NCBI RefSeq assembly: GCF_014268655.2
Contig: NZ_JABWQX020000001.1
Span: forward strand, 1,270,001-1,334,000
Direction: 5' to 3'
DNA from: Pseudomonas marvdashtae
GTDB lineage: Bacteria; Pseudomonadota; Gammaproteobacteria; Pseudomonadales; Pseudomonadaceae
Length of the DNA: 64,000 nt
Position numbers and translations under genes: made by a program. The notes beneath the pieces were generated by a model. That model saw only the letters and a program-made list of their open reading frames with translations, was not told the origin of the DNA and did not search any database. Shown here piece by piece: positions 1-9,422 of the stretch. Within the stretch, counting starts at the first letter, position 1; the number at the start of each line of letters is the position of its first letter.

Positions 1-453
1 ATAGTTTCATGCTCGAATATTGAGATTGATGAATTAAGTCGTGTTGCGTGCTCTGAAGCGTTAAGAATATCGATGGTGCCTTTGTTTTGTCGTCAATCAG
101 ATAGAATCTTTTATACAGAAACTCATTCCTTTGGGCGAAATTTTTGCTGTTGTCTATAAATAAATCAGTAACTATTTATGATAAATGTCTTTCTCTTGAT
201 GTTGCCGTCAGGGAAGTTTTTTCGGGAAAAGTCGCATTGTTCATAGGGTTTCCGGCTCGTCAGAATAAGCCGCTTCATGCCTGTGGAAAAAATCGTGGCA
301 CATTATTTCTCGGGTTATTTGTAGGATTTTTCTGTATTGCTTGTAGGTTATGTCTTTCGGTGCGAGCGGTCATGGGGGGCGGCATGCCAAGGCCGAAATG
401 ACTAGGCTATTGTGCGTGCTCTAAAAACTCGAACAGCGAATTTGGATTTGCCC
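1..453. other. AT-rich leader region with no convincing gene
   Basis: The first ~400 bases are clearly more AT-rich than the rest of the window and contain only a short open frame (144-401) that starts at TTG, has no Shine-Dalgarno sequence and an unconvincing protein. It probably holds the promoter of the response regulator at 454 and the distal flank of whatever lies to the left. I see no defined promoter or repeat. Confidence 0.5.
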
Positions 454-1080
454 ATGAATAAAGTGCTGATCGTGGATGATCATCCCGTCATTCGTCTTGC
501 TGTACGTTTGCTAATGGAGCGCCATGGATATGAAGTTATCGCTGAAGCAGATAATGGCGTCGATGCGTTACAGATTGCCAGGGAACAAATGCCCGACATC
601 GTCATCCTGGATATTGGAATCCCGAAATTGGATGGGTTGGAGGTCATCGCTCGTTTGACCGCCAATCCGTCACCCTTGAAAGTGTTAGTGCTGACATCAC
701 AAGCGCCCGGACATTTCTCTATGCGCTGCATGCAGACAGGCGCCGCCGGCTATGTTTGCAAACAACAGGATTTGACCGAGCTGTTAAGTGCAATAAAGGC
801 GGTGCTGTCCGGCTACAGCTATTTCCCTAACCAAGCATTGCATACGGTTCGTTCAAGCCTTGGGAATGCCAGCGAGTCCGATATGGTTGATCGCCTGTCC
901 GCTAGGGAAATGATGGTCCTGCAGGAACTGGCTCGCGGAAAGACCAACAAGGAAATAGCGGATGGGATGTTCCTGAGCAACAAGACCGTCAGCACCTACA
1001 AGACTCGCTTGTTGTTGAAACTCAATGCCCGTTCGCTGGTCGACCTGATCGAACTGGCACAGCGAAATGGCTTGGTTTGA
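454..1080 (+). CDS. NarL/FixJ-family response regulator (BvgA/EvgA-like)
   Basis: A 208-residue DNA-binding response regulator. The receiver domain (about residues 1-120) begins KVLIVDDHP, with the phosphoacceptor Asp in VILDIGIPKLDG and the switch Thr in VLTSQ; the LuxR-type helix-turn-helix (about 145-205) carries LSAREMMVLQELARGKTNKEIA. I chose the ATG at 454, where the receiver fold starts; an upstream GTG at 412 would add 14 unrelated residues. The layout matches BvgA/EvgA, regulators usually driven by unorthodox hybrid kinases. No kinase gene lies within the window, so it is an orphan here unless the partner is to the left. A terminator hairpin follows at once. The target genes cannot be inferred. 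Confidence 0.85.
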   Translation: MNKVLIVDDHPVIRLAVRLLMERHGYEVIAEADNGVDALQIAREQMPDIVILDIGIPKLDGLEVIARLTANPSPLKVLVLTSQAPGHFSMRCMQTGAAGYVCKQQDLTELLSAIKAVLSGYSYFPNQALHTVRSSLGNASESDMVDRLSAREMMVLQELARGKTNKEIADGMFLSNKTVSTYKTRLLLKLNARSLVDLIELAQRNGLV

Positions 1081-1103
1081 GTTTCCGGCTACGCGTAATC
1101 AGT

Positions 1104-1130
1104 AAAAAGCCTCCATCAGGGAGGCTTTTA
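1104..1130. terminator. Bidirectional intrinsic terminator
   Basis: AAAAAGCCTCC, a 4-base loop, then GGGAGGCTTTTA. It separates the response regulator (plus) from the convergent PA3496-like gene (minus), and the A/T tracts on both sides allow it to work in both directions. Confidence 0.8.
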
Positions 1131-1134
1131 CGTG

Positions 1135-1317
1135 TCAGAGATCAAAGTCATACTCGGCGAGTTGCTTCTGTAAGCGACGCTCTTCCAGCAGGTTATCGAT
1201 GGTGCGGCGTTTGCTCAGGTTGGTTTTCGCCACTTCCACGACCGCAGGTTCCGCGTCGTCAGCCTCGACGGCGATGAAATCGTCCTCTACATCCAATTGT
1301 TCTTTGCCAGTACTCAT
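1135..1317 (-). CDS. PA3496-family small acidic protein
   Basis: A 60-residue, strongly charged protein (start MSTGKEQLDVEDDF, end LQKQLAEYDFDL) with no signal peptide or membrane segment. An acidic N-terminal half is followed by a basic, probably helical segment containing KRRTIDNLLEERRLQKQL. The position directly downstream of nth and the rnf genes matches P. aeruginosa PA3496 beside nth (PA3495); that family is labelled a putative envelope-integrity protein in databases, from memory. Its biochemical role is unknown. It ends next to a terminator. Confidence 0.7.
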   Translation of the reverse strand: MSTGKEQLDVEDDFIAVEADDAEPAVVEVAKTNLSKRRTIDNLLEERRLQKQLAEYDFDL

Positions 1318-1424
1318 GGGTTCGACTCCAGGCTAAGAATGCCATTGGCGCTCCTTATATCGATAAACCACCGGCTGGTAAAAAAGATTTTTTCAATCGA
1401 CTTATCAATAAGAGCAATAGCGCC

Positions 1425-2063
1425 TCAATCGTCCGATGTCTTGTGCTTGTATTCGCAGAGGTCTTCGATCCTGCAACTCCCGCAGCGTGGCTTGCGCGCC
1501 AGGCAAACGTAACGCCCGTGGAGGATGAGCCAGTGATGGGAATCCAGCAGGTATTCCTTGGGTACGAATTTCAGCAGCTTCTTCTCCACTTCCACCACAT
1601 TTTTGCCTGGGGCCAAGCCGGTGCGGTTGCTGACACGGAAAATGTGGGTATCGACCGCCATCGTCAGCTGACGAAACGCCGTATTGAGAACTACGTTGGC
1701 GGTCTTGCGACCGACGCCCGGCAGGGCCTCCAGCTCCTCCCGAGTCTGTGGGATTTCCCCCCCGTGGCGCTCAATCAACAGGCGACAGGTTTCGATCACA
1801 TTTTTTGCCTTGCTATTGAACAGCCCGATGGTCTTGATGTATTCGGACAGCCCTTCAACGCCAAGGGCATGGATCGCCTGTGGCGTATTGGCCACGGGGA
1901 ATAGTTTGGCCGTAGCCTTGTTGACGCCGACGTCGGTGGATTGGGCCGACAGAATCACCGCGATCAGCAACTCGAACGCAGAGGAATAGGCCAGTTCGGT
2001 TTTCGGCTCCGGGTTGTCTTCATGAAAACGACGAAATATTTCCAGGCGTTTTGCGGCGTTCAT
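1425..2063 (-). CDS. nth: Endonuclease III (DNA glycosylase/AP lyase)
   Basis: A 212-residue base-excision repair enzyme that removes oxidised pyrimidines and cleaves the abasic site. The helix-hairpin-helix LPGVGRKTANVV contains the catalytic Lys, and AVDTHIFRVSNR contains the catalytic Asp. The C-terminal [4Fe-4S] motif C-x6-C-x2-C-x5-C is intact (CLARKPRCGSCRIEDLC). Length is normal for the family. The ATG at 2063 overlaps the rnfE stop by four bases (ATGA), so it is translationally coupled as the last gene of the rnf operon, the usual arrangement in gamma-proteobacteria. An open frame continues upstream of this start but is only the shadow of rnfE. Confidence 0.97.
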   Translation of the reverse strand: MNAAKRLEIFRRFHEDNPEPKTELAYSSAFELLIAVILSAQSTDVGVNKATAKLFPVANTPQAIHALGVEGLSEYIKTIGLFNSKAKNVIETCRLLIERHGGEIPQTREELEALPGVGRKTANVVLNTAFRQLTMAVDTHIFRVSNRTGLAPGKNVVEVEKKLLKFVPKEYLLDSHHWLILHGRYVCLARKPRCGSCRIEDLCEYKHKTSDD

Positions 2064-2590
2064 GGGCGCGGCGGTTCCTCTTGGGGTGATGGGGCTTTGA
2101 TGGTTTTCCAGGCTTGGTAAGCCGCCAGCAGCAAGCCCAGCAGAATGAATCCGCCAGGGGCGAGCAGCGCCAGCGGGAGGCCCCTGCCGATCAGTTCCCG
2201 CAGAGCGCCCAGGGTGATGATCAACAGGCCAAACTGTCCCGCCAGCCTGAGATGGGCAGCCATGCGGGGCTCGACGATGGTTGCGTGCTCCAGCGCTACG
2301 CAGCTCACGGCGATCCATCCGATATACAGGCTCAACACTGCGTGGCGCTCCAGCATCCAAGCCTGTGCAACAAGGCCTGCGCAAGCGGTCAGCGCCGCGG
2401 CCAGGACGATGGACGCCAGAAGCCGTTGGTTGGCCGTGAGGCTTTGCCTCAGCAAAATCATCGTGCCGCCATGAGTAAAGCTGATCAGAACCCAGGCACA
2501 CCATAGGAGCAGCGAGTTGATCAGCGAGTCGCTTGCGCCCACCAGGGGGACGAGCACCAGCCCACGGGTCCAGGCCGCAGGTTTATTCAT
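2060..2590 (-). CDS. rnfE: Rnf electron transport complex subunit E
   Basis: A roughly 176-residue integral membrane subunit of the NqrD/RnfE family, rich in Leu/Ala segments predicting about six membrane spans. With RnfA it forms the membrane pair that holds a [2Fe-2S] centre and helps couple electron flow to ion movement. I chose the ATG at 2590 (MNKPAAWTRG); a TTG two codons upstream is less likely. It overlaps the end of rnfG by eight bases and nth by four. Sequence similarity is moderate by eye, but the order A-B-D-G-E-nth makes the assignment safe. Confidence 0.85.
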   Translation of the reverse strand: MNKPAAWTRGLVLVPLVGASDSLINSLLLWCAWVLISFTHGGTMILLRQSLTANQRLLASIVLAAALTACAGLVAQAWMLERHAVLSLYIGWIAVSCVALEHATIVEPRMAAHLRLAGQFGLLIITLGALRELIGRGLPLALLAPGGFILLGLLLAAYQAWKTIKAPSPQEEPPRP

Positions 2591-3194
2591 GATCAATCGC
2601 TCCTGTCAGTCGAGCCTTGTTCTCGTCGAAGTAACGCAGCGCGTCGTGTACAGCCTGGAGCACAGCCCGGGACGTGACCGTCGCGCCAGCCAGTTGATCA
2701 AATTGGCCCTGATCCTTTTTCAAGGCCCAGCCGTCATCGGTAGGCGCCTGGCGTGACTTTCCGTGGAAGGCTTGCAGCCATGTGTTCGGCCAGCCGGCGA
2801 TCGCCGCGCCCAGGCCTGGAGTTTCCGACTGGCGCAGTGTTTTCACTCCCAGTAGCCGGCCTGTCGGGTCGATAGCGGTCAGCAGTTCGATGCTGCCTTC
2901 ATAACCCAGTACTTGGCTGCGTAACAACACTGCGCTGGGCCGGCCGGTGTGGGTCGCCAGGTAACCGCCCAGCAAGGTGCTGTGAGATAACGTGACCGGA
3001 GCCGCGAGGACGGGCCGCTCCAGCGGCTGATTGTCGTAGCGATCGGCCGGCAATACGTCGAGCAAGGTTTTGCTGGCTATCGCTTGTCGCTGGGCTTCGA
3101 TGCGCCCGGTGGTATTGGTCTGCATGACATACGTGGCGCCGATGCAAAGGCCGGTCAGCAGTATCAAGATTACAATGCCCGTGACGTTTTTCAT
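2583..3194 (-). CDS. rnfG: Rnf electron transport complex subunit G
   Basis: A 203-residue subunit with one N-terminal membrane anchor (VTGIVILILLTGLCIGATYV) and an FMN-binding domain. The covalent flavin motif is visible near residue 170 as LAGATVTSRAV, in which the second Thr is the usual attachment residue; this corresponds to S(T)GATxTS of NqrC/RnfG. The ATG at 3194 overlaps the rnfD stop as ATGA. The flavin site is therefore retained even though rnfC is absent from this operon. Confidence 0.9.
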   Translation of the reverse strand: MKNVTGIVILILLTGLCIGATYVMQTNTTGRIEAQRQAIASKTLLDVLPADRYDNQPLERPVLAAPVTLSHSTLLGGYLATHTGRPSAVLLRSQVLGYEGSIELLTAIDPTGRLLGVKTLRQSETPGLGAAIAGWPNTWLQAFHGKSRQAPTDDGWALKKDQGQFDQLAGATVTSRAVLQAVHDALRYFDENKARLTGAIDHE

Positions 3195-4177
3195 GCCACC
3201 GAACGCCTTTGTCGTGCCTCGACGAAACGGTCCAGCGCGGGCGCACCGAGATTCATCAATAACACCGCAAACGCCACGCCATCCGGGAAACCGCCCCAAG
3301 TGCGAATCAGATAGACCAGCAATCCTGCGCCGGCGCCGAACAACAGCCGGGCGAGCGGGGCCTTCGCGCCCGACACGGGTTCGGTCGCGATAAAAAACGC
3401 GCCCAGCATGGTGGCTCCGGTCAGCAGATGAAACAGTGGCGAGCCGTGGGAGTCCGAGCCCGAGCCGTTCCAGCACAGCAAGCTGATCGTGAACAAGCTG
3501 ACAAGCATGCCCACCGGGGCGTGCCAACTGAATACCCGTTGTCGCAACAGAAACAGGCCTCCGGCGAGGAAGGCCAGGTTGATCCACTCGACACCGTGTC
3601 CACCCCAGCGACCGAACGCCGGGTCGCTGGCGAACAGCTCATCGATGGTCAGGCTTTTATTGATCTGCAGGCTATCCAACGCTGTGGCTCCGGCCCACCC
3701 GTCGGGCGCCTGGGCAATGCCAGCAACCTGCCGCAAGCCCTCGAGCAGGCCCATGCCGTGGAGCGAGGGCCATTGGCTCAGATACTGGGGAAACGCCACG
3801 AGCACCAGGGCATACCCCAACATCGCCGGGTTGAACGGATTGCTGCCGACTCCGCCCCATAAATGCTTGCCAAACAACAAGGCGCAGGCGACCGCGGTGA
3901 TGATCAGCCACCAAGGGCAATATGCCGGCAAGGCCAAGGCCAGCAAGAGGGCGGTGACCCATGCGCTACCGTCGCCCAGGCCCGGCTTGAGTGGCCATCG
4001 CCGCAGACGCAACACTAGCGCCTCGATCGCCAGTGCGGCGAGGCCTGACAACAGCAAGTTGAGCAGCACGCCCCAGCCGTAGAACCATACCGACACCAGC
4101 ACTCCGGGCAGCGCCGCCAGCAGCACTTGCCGCATTGCTTGTCGCAGTCGTTCGTCCACCGGGTCAGGTAGCGGCAT
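3191..4177 (-). CDS. rnfD: Rnf electron transport complex subunit D
   Basis: A 328-residue polytopic membrane subunit of the NqrB/RnfD family. The family segment [14 protein letters not shown] and the covalent-FMN region [20 protein letters not shown] are both visible, so the flavin-carrying Thr appears present. It is slightly shorter than the E. coli protein (about 350 residues from memory). The start overlaps the end of rnfB by 14 bases, which leaves no room for the rnfC gene that normally sits between them. Confidence 0.92.
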   Translation of the reverse strand: MPLPDPVDERLRQAMRQVLLAALPGVLVSVWFYGWGVLLNLLLSGLAALAIEALVLRLRRWPLKPGLGDGSAWVTALLLALALPAYCPWWLIITAVACALLFGKHLWGGVGSNPFNPAMLGYALVLVAFPQYLSQWPSLHGMGLLEGLRQVAGIAQAPDGWAGATALDSLQINKSLTIDELFASDPAFGRWGGHGVEWINLAFLAGGLFLLRQRVFSWHAPVGMLVSLFTISLLCWNGSGSDSHGSPLFHLLTGATMLGAFFIATEPVSGAKAPLARLLFGAGAGLLVYLIRTWGGFPDGVAFAVLLMNLGAPALDRFVEARQRRSVA

Positions 4178-5180
4178 GGGCGTCCACTTGCCGTTCGGCG
4201 TCTTTTACGGCTTGCTCCAACGCTTGCAGTTGCTCCTGCGAGGCCGCGGCAGTCCGGGCCTTGCTCAGCTCTGCGCGACGCATCGCCAGTTGGATCTTGG
4301 CCCGCTTGAGCTCGGCGTCGTTTACCGGCATGGCGGCTGGCGCTGAAGCAACGGGGCAAGCGCTGTTTTCCAGTTGGGCCAGCACCTGCTCCGCCGTCTC
4401 GAACTGGCGTTGCAGCACGATCAGTTGCGACTGCTGCTCGAAGGTCGGTGGATGGCCGAACGCTTTCAAGGATTTGTTCAGTTGTGCCCGACTCATGGCC
4501 AAATCGATCTTGGCTTTTTTCAAGGCGGCGTCGGCGCTGGCGGTTTTCTGCGCGCGCACTCGCTCCAGCGCGGCCTGCACCGGGTCAAGGGGCTGTGCCT
4601 CGGCTTGCTGGACGTTGCGCTGGGTACGGGCGAGACGCTCGGCCTGGCGCTGCTCTTCTTCGCGACGCAGGCGCGCGTTGCGTTGTTCAAAGCGTCGGCG
4701 GGCGTGATTGCGCTTGGCGGTTCGCGCCTGCTGTTCCTCGACGCTGAAGGCCAAGCCCCCGACGATCGGCAATACGGTTTCCATCGGCAATGGCCGCATC
4801 TCGATACAGTCCACTGGGCAAGGCGCCACGCACAGATCGCAGCCAGTGCATTCGTCGACAAGCACGGTGTGCATCAACTTTGCCGCGCCGACAATCGCGT
4901 CCACCGGGCAGGCCTGGATGCATTTGGTACAACCGATGCATTCGGCCTCCCGGATAAAGGCGAGCTGCGCCGGCGCCGAACCGCGACTGACGTCCAGCTC
5001 CAGCACCGGGATCTTCATCAGCTCGGCCAGGGCCGCGATGGTCTCGCTTGCGCCTGGCGGGCATTTGTTGATTGGCTCACCCTGGGCGATGCCTTCAGCG
5101 TAAGGCTTGCAACCGGGATGGCCGCATTTGCCGCATTGAGTCTGCGGGAGCAAGGCGTCGATACGTTGAATCAGGCTCAT
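4164..5180 (-). CDS. rnfB: Enlarged RnfB iron-sulfur subunit with RnfC-tail-like extension
   Basis: A 338-residue protein, much longer than usual RnfB (about 190). Residues 1-55 hold the four-Cys 4Fe-4S domain ([13 protein letters not shown] then C-PPG); residues 80-135 hold two ferredoxin motifs, [15 protein letters not shown] and [15 protein letters not shown]. The hydrophobic N-terminal membrane anchor of typical RnfB is missing, since the protein starts directly at the Fe-S domain. Residues ~165-338 are a long charged, Ala/Gln/Arg-rich helical tail with two copies of a [22 protein letters not shown] unit (second copy [18 protein letters not shown]), resembling the repeats at the C-terminus of RnfC. 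The start overlaps rnfA by four bases. Function as an electron-transfer subunit is sound; the fusion idea is inference. Confidence 0.88.
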   Translation of the reverse strand: MSLIQRIDALLPQTQCGKCGHPGCKPYAEGIAQGEPINKCPPGASETIAALAELMKIPVLELDVSRGSAPAQLAFIREAECIGCTKCIQACPVDAIVGAAKLMHTVLVDECTGCDLCVAPCPVDCIEMRPLPMETVLPIVGGLAFSVEEQQARTAKRNHARRRFEQRNARLRREEEQRQAERLARTQRNVQQAEAQPLDPVQAALERVRAQKTASADAALKKAKIDLAMSRAQLNKSLKAFGHPPTFEQQSQLIVLQRQFETAEQVLAQLENSACPVASAPAAMPVNDAELKRAKIQLAMRRAELSKARTAAASQEQLQALEQAVKDAERQVDAHAAT

Positions 5181-5749
5181 GTCTTGACCAGCCCGCGTAA
5201 TCCGAGAAAGGCCACCGCCATCAGTCCGGCGCTGATCAACTGAATCGGCAAGCCTCGAAAAGGCTGGGGAATATTGTTACCCAGGACTCGCTGGCGCAGG
5301 TCATCGAACAGACTCAATACCAGCCAGAAACCCAGCCCGGCGCCCAAGCTCCCGGCAATGGCCTGGCCCAAGCCTGATCCGTCCCGGCTGTTGAGCAGGG
5401 TGACACCCAATATGCCGGCGTTGCCGACCAACATGGGCCATAGGCCGTCGAATGGCAACGAGGGAAACGTGCGCGCCAGCAGCCGCAACAACGGCCTGAC
5501 CAGCAAGACGCTCAGGGGCAGCCACACGAATAACCGCAGCGACGTCAGCTCGGCCGGCACCAGCAGCCATTGCTCGATCAGATACCCCAAGGTCCCGACT
5601 ATCAGCATCAGGCATGCCGTCGCCAGGCCCAGGGCATGGACCTGGTTTCTGCCCTCGGCTGCCAAGAGCGGATCGACGCCCAGCGGCCAATGCAACACAA
5701 GGTTGTTGATCAGGGTCGCGCTCAACAGAGGCAAGAGGATTTCGGTCAT
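5177..5749 (-). CDS. rnfA: Rnf electron transport complex subunit A
   Basis: A 190-residue membrane subunit of the NqrE/RnfA family with about six hydrophobic segments. It starts [21 protein letters not shown], which parallels the family opening LL.LFI.A.L.NNFVL. The ATG at 5749 is chosen because the family begins here; an upstream extension of the frame is unlike the family. First gene of the operon rnfA-B-D-G-E-nth. It diverges noticeably from enterobacterial RsxA, so the operon belongs to a derived Pseudomonas lineage. Confidence 0.85.
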   Translation of the reverse strand: MTEILLPLLSATLINNLVLHWPLGVDPLLAAEGRNQVHALGLATACLMLIVGTLGYLIEQWLLVPAELTSLRLFVWLPLSVLLVRPLLRLLARTFPSLPFDGLWPMLVGNAGILGVTLLNSRDGSGLGQAIAGSLGAGLGFWLVLSLFDDLRQRVLGNNIPQPFRGLPIQLISAGLMAVAFLGLRGLVKT

Positions 5750-5820
5750 GGGTATTGGGTGACAGTGCCTGTTACAAGAGTAGGCATTATCCGGCACGCC
5801 GTGAGAGTGGGCCAGATATG

Positions 5821-5857
5821 AAAATCCCACAGTCGCTCGATAGCCACTGTGGGATCG
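5821..5857 (-). terminator. Intrinsic terminator of metG
   Basis: Inverted repeat ATCCCACAGT / ACTGTGGGAT with a 12-base loop. Read on the minus strand the hairpin is followed by TTTTCATA. It lies just beyond the metG stop and before the rnf operon, so it separates the two transcription units. Confidence 0.7.
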
Positions 5858-5875
5858 GTGCAGCGCGCCGTGGTG

Positions 5876-7921
5876 TTATTTGATTCGTTGGCCTGGCTTG
5901 GCACCGCTGTCGGGGCTCAGCAGGTAGATTTCCTCGCCGCCGGGGCCAGCCGCCATCACCATGCCTTCCGAAATACCGAAGCGCATTTTGCGCGGCTTGA
6001 GGTTGGCGATCATCATCGTCAGCCGGCCTTCGAGCTTGGCAGGATCCGGGTACGCACTCTTGATGCCGGAAAACACGTTGCGCTGCTCATCGCCGATGTC
6101 CAGGGTCAAGCGCAGCAGCTTGTCGGCGCCTTCGACGGCCTCAGCCTTGACGATCAGCGCCACGCGCAAGTCGATGGCGGCGAACGCATCGAAATCGATT
6201 TCCGGCGACAACGGATCCTTGGCCAGCTCTCCGTTGCCGGCAGGGCCGCCGGTGTCGGTCTGGCTGGCCGCCAGGTCTTCCTTGGAGGCGTCGATCATCG
6301 CTTGTACCTTGGTTGGGTCGATGCGGGTCATCAACGGCTTGAACTCGTTCAACTGATGGTTGCTCAGCAGGGTCTGATGATCGTTCCAGGTCAGTGGCGC
6401 GACGTTCAGGAATGCTTCGGCATCGGCGGCCAGCAGCGGCAGCACCGGCTTGAGGAAAATCACCAACTGGCGGAACAGGTTGATGCCCAGGGCGCAGATC
6501 GCCTGGACTTCGTCCTGCTTGCCTTCCTGCTTGGCCAATGACCACGGTGCCTTGTCGGCGATCCAGGCGTTGGCACGGTCGGCCAGCCCCATGATTTCGC
6601 GCATGGCACGGGCGAAGTCGCGGCCCTCGTAGGCTTCGGCGATGCTTGGCGCGGCGGCCAGGAAGGCATCGGTCAGCTCCGGGGCGGCATTGCCCGCTAC
6701 CAGCACACCGGCGTTGCCTTTGTGGATGAAACCGGCGCAACGGCTGGCAATGTTGACGACCTTGCCTACGAGGTCGGAGTTGACCTTCTGCACGAAGTCT
6801 TCGAGGTTCAGGTCCAGGTCGTCGACGCCACGGCCCAGCTTGGCCGCGTAGTAGTAGCGCAGGTATTCCGGCGACAGGTGGTCCAGGTAAGTCCGCGCCT
6901 TGATGAAGGTGCCGCGGGACTTGGACATTTTCTGGCCATTGACGGTCAGGTAGCCATGGACGTTGATGCCGGTCGGCTTGCGGAAACCGGAGCCTTCAAG
7001 CATGGCGGGCCAGAACAGCGCGTGGAAGTTGACGATGTCCTTGCCGATGAAGTGATACACCTCGGCCGTGGAGTCCTTTGCCCAGAACGCATCGAAGTCC
7101 AGCTCCGGGGTGCGGTCGCAAAGGTTCTTGAAGCTCGCCATGTAGCCGATGGGCGCATCCAGCCACACGTAGAAGTACTTGCCGGGCTCGCCGGGGATCT
7201 CGAAGCCGAAATACGGCGCATCGCGGGAAATGTCCCACTCTTGCAGGCCAGAGTCGAGCCACTCGGCGAGCTTGTTGGCCACGGCGTCCTGCAACGTGCC
7301 GCTGCGGGTCCAGGTTTGCAGCATCTGCTGGAAATCCGGCAGCTTGAAGAAGAAATGCTGGGAGTCCCTCAGCACCGGGGTAGCTCCAGAAATCGCCGAT
7401 TTCGGGTCTTTCAGGTCGGTCGGTGCGTAAGTGGCGCCGCATTTTTCACAATTGTCGCCGTACTGGTCTTCGGTGCCGCATTTCGGGCAGGTGCCCTTGA
7501 TGAAGCGGTCGGCCAGGAACATTTTCTTTTCCGGGTCGAAGTACTGCGTGACCGAACGGGTCGAAATGTGCCCGGCATCACGCAGCTTCAAATAGATCTG
7601 GCTCGACAGCTCACGGTTTTCTTCGGCGTGAGTGGAATGGAAGTTGTCGAAGTCCACCAGGAACTCGGCAAAGTCGGCGCTGTGTTCAGCCTGGACGTTG
7701 GCGATCAGTTGCTCCGGCGTGATGCCTTCTTTTTCCGCGCGCAACATGATGGCCGAACCGTGGGCGTCGTCGGCGCAAACGTAGATGCATTGGTTGCCGC
7801 GATGTTTCTGGAAGCGCGTCCACATATCGGTCTGGATGTATTCCAGCATATGGCCGAGGTGAATCGAACCATTGGCATAGGGCAGGGCGCTGGTGACGAG
7901 AATCTTGCGTGGCTCGGACAT
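5876..7921 (-). CDS. metG: Methionyl-tRNA synthetase
   Basis: A 681-residue class I aminoacyl-tRNA synthetase that charges tRNA-Met in the cytosol. Signature HIGH appears as HLGHM near residue 22; the zinc-binding knuckles [18 protein letters not shown] lie near residue 145; KMSKS is at about residue 333 ([11 protein letters not shown]). The C-terminal ~110 residues form the tRNA-binding/dimerisation domain ([20 protein letters not shown]). Length is that of the long dimeric bacterial form. It is divergent from apbC across a REP-pair region, the same pairing as in P. aeruginosa. Confidence 0.98.
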   Translation of the reverse strand: MSEPRKILVTSALPYANGSIHLGHMLEYIQTDMWTRFQKHRGNQCIYVCADDAHGSAIMLRAEKEGITPEQLIANVQAEHSADFAEFLVDFDNFHSTHAEENRELSSQIYLKLRDAGHISTRSVTQYFDPEKKMFLADRFIKGTCPKCGTEDQYGDNCEKCGATYAPTDLKDPKSAISGATPVLRDSQHFFFKLPDFQQMLQTWTRSGTLQDAVANKLAEWLDSGLQEWDISRDAPYFGFEIPGEPGKYFYVWLDAPIGYMASFKNLCDRTPELDFDAFWAKDSTAEVYHFIGKDIVNFHALFWPAMLEGSGFRKPTGINVHGYLTVNGQKMSKSRGTFIKARTYLDHLSPEYLRYYYAAKLGRGVDDLDLNLEDFVQKVNSDLVGKVVNIASRCAGFIHKGNAGVLVAGNAAPELTDAFLAAAPSIAEAYEGRDFARAMREIMGLADRANAWIADKAPWSLAKQEGKQDEVQAICALGINLFRQLVIFLKPVLPLLAADAEAFLNVAPLTWNDHQTLLSNHQLNEFKPLMTRIDPTKVQAMIDASKEDLAASQTDTGGPAGNGELAKDPLSPEIDFDAFAAIDLRVALIVKAEAVEGADKLLRLTLDIGDEQRNVFSGIKSAYPDPAKLEGRLTMMIANLKPRKMRFGISEGMVMAAGPGGEEIYLLSPDSGAKPGQRIK

Positions 7922-8032
7922 GGGGCTCGGCTATTTGATGAAACGGAGGTCGGCCACTATAAAGCGCTGGGAAATATATTTCACCCCACTGGCCTGTTTC
8001 CGGATGCATTGCTGGGGCAGCACAGGCACACC

Positions 8033-8180
8033 TGTGGCGAGGGGATTTAGCGAAACGTCGCACCGCCCCGTTGGACTGCGCAGCAGTCCTAAAACATTAG
8101 AACCCGATCAGCCTGACTCACCGAGGCGCCAGGTTTTGGGGTCGCTTCGCAACCCAGCGGGGATAAATCCCCTCGCCACA
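8033..8180. repeat. REP doublet (REPIN-type), inverted pair
   Basis: TGTGGCGAGGGGATTTA at the left and its complement GGGGATAAATCCCCTCGCCACA at the right, separated by about 100 bases that include a GGACTGCGCAGCAGTCC hairpin. Two inverted REP sequences at this spacing are the REPIN arrangement of P. fluorescens. It lies between the divergent metG and apbC genes. Confidence 0.85.
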
Positions 8181-8273
8181 AAAGGTGTTCGCCCTGCTGT
8201 AATCGGGTCGCCATGCGGGAGCGCGCGGCGTAGGATAACGGCCTGTTTTCAAGTCTTGCTATCGGAGTTGCCC

Positions 8274-9368
8274 ATGAGCGCCGTCAATCGCGCAGCGGTG
8301 GAAGCCGTTCTTCGCCAATACACCGACCCCTACCTGAACCAGGACCCGGTCAGCGCAGGATGTGTGCGCGCCATCGATATCCAGGGGGATCGTGTCAGCG
8401 TCCAGCTGGAAATTGGCTATGCCGCCGATCTGTTCAAGAGCGGTTGGGCGCAAATGCTGCAGATGGCGATCGAGGGCCTGGAGGGCGTGACAGCCGCAAA
8501 GGTCCAGGTCAACAGCGTGATTGCCGCCCACAAGGCCCAGGCGCAAGTGCCGGGGCTGGCCAACGTCAAGAATGTGATCGCCGTGGCGTCGGGCAAGGGC
8601 GGCGTCGGCAAGTCCACCACCGCCGCCAACCTGGCCCTGGCCTTGGCCCGCGAAGGGGCGAAGGTCGGTATTCTCGACGCCGACATCTACGGCCCGAGCC
8701 AGGGCATCATGTTCGGCGTCGCCGAGGGCACGCGGCCCCAGGTCAAGGACCAGAAATGGTTCGTGCCGATCCAGTCCCATGGCGTGGAAGTCATGTCCAT
8801 GGCGTTCCTGACCGACGACAACACGCCGATGGTCTGGCGCGGGCCAATGGTTTCGGGCGCCTTGCTGCAGTTGGTCACGCAAACCGCGTGGGGCGACCTG
8901 GATTACCTGGTGATCGACATGCCGCCGGGCACCGGTGACATCCAGCTGACCCTGGCACAGAAAGTCCCGGTGGCCGGCGCGGTAATCGTCACCACCCCTC
9001 AAGACCTGGCCTTGCTGGACGCCCGCAAGGGCGTGGAGATGTTCCGCAAAGTGAACATCCCGGTGCTGGGCGTGGTGGAAAACATGGCCGTGCACATCTG
9101 CTCCAATTGCGGACACGCCGAGCATCTGTTCGGTGAAGGCGGTGGTGAAAAACTGGCAACCCAGTACGGCGTTGAGCTACTGGCCTCGCTACCGCTGTCG
9201 ATGCTGATCCGCGAACAGGCCGATGGCGGCAAGCCAACCGTCATCGCCGAGCCGGATAGCCAGATCGCCATGGTCTATCAAGAGTTGGCCCGCCACGTGG
9301 GCGCGCGGATCGTGTTGCAGGAAGCGGCGACGCCGGCGATGCCGAACATTACCGTCAGCGACGATTGA
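8274..9368 (+). CDS. apbC: Iron-sulfur cluster carrier protein ApbC (Mrp/NBP35 family)
   Basis: A 364-residue P-loop ATPase that binds and transfers Fe-S clusters. Residues 1-90 form the MIP18-like domain; the deviant Walker A GKGGVGKST begins near residue 108; DADIYGPSQG and DMPPGTGD follow. The C-terminal HICSNCGHAEHLFGEGGG carries the CxxC that bridges the cluster in the dimer. The ATG at 8274 has a GGAG seven bases upstream; a longer open frame begins inside the repeat region and is not credible. It faces metG, as in other pseudomonads. Confidence 0.96.
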   Translation: MSAVNRAAVEAVLRQYTDPYLNQDPVSAGCVRAIDIQGDRVSVQLEIGYAADLFKSGWAQMLQMAIEGLEGVTAAKVQVNSVIAAHKAQAQVPGLANVKNVIAVASGKGGVGKSTTAANLALALAREGAKVGILDADIYGPSQGIMFGVAEGTRPQVKDQKWFVPIQSHGVEVMSMAFLTDDNTPMVWRGPMVSGALLQLVTQTAWGDLDYLVIDMPPGTGDIQLTLAQKVPVAGAVIVTTPQDLALLDARKGVEMFRKVNIPVLGVVENMAVHICSNCGHAEHLFGEGGGEKLATQYGVELLASLPLSMLIREQADGGKPTVIAEPDSQIAMVYQELARHVGARIVLQEAATPAMPNITVSDD

Positions 9369-9384
9369 TGACCGGCTGATCAGA

Positions 9385-9412
9385 GAGGGAAGCGGGCAAG
9401 CGCGCTTCCCTC
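9385..9412. terminator. Hairpin between convergent genes
   Basis: GAGGGAAGCG / CGCTTCCCTC with an 8-base loop. It lies between apbC and the convergent SDR gene. There is no T-tract, so the termination role is inferred from position. Confidence 0.5.
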
Positions 9413-9422
9413 AGCTGTGATG

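Noticed and set aside
144..401. 85-codon frame in the AT-rich left end
   Set aside because: TTG start, no ribosome site, no plausible fold or composition.
6722..8050. 442-codon open frame antisense to metG
   Set aside because: Opposite a certain gene, runs into a repeat region, no ribosome site.
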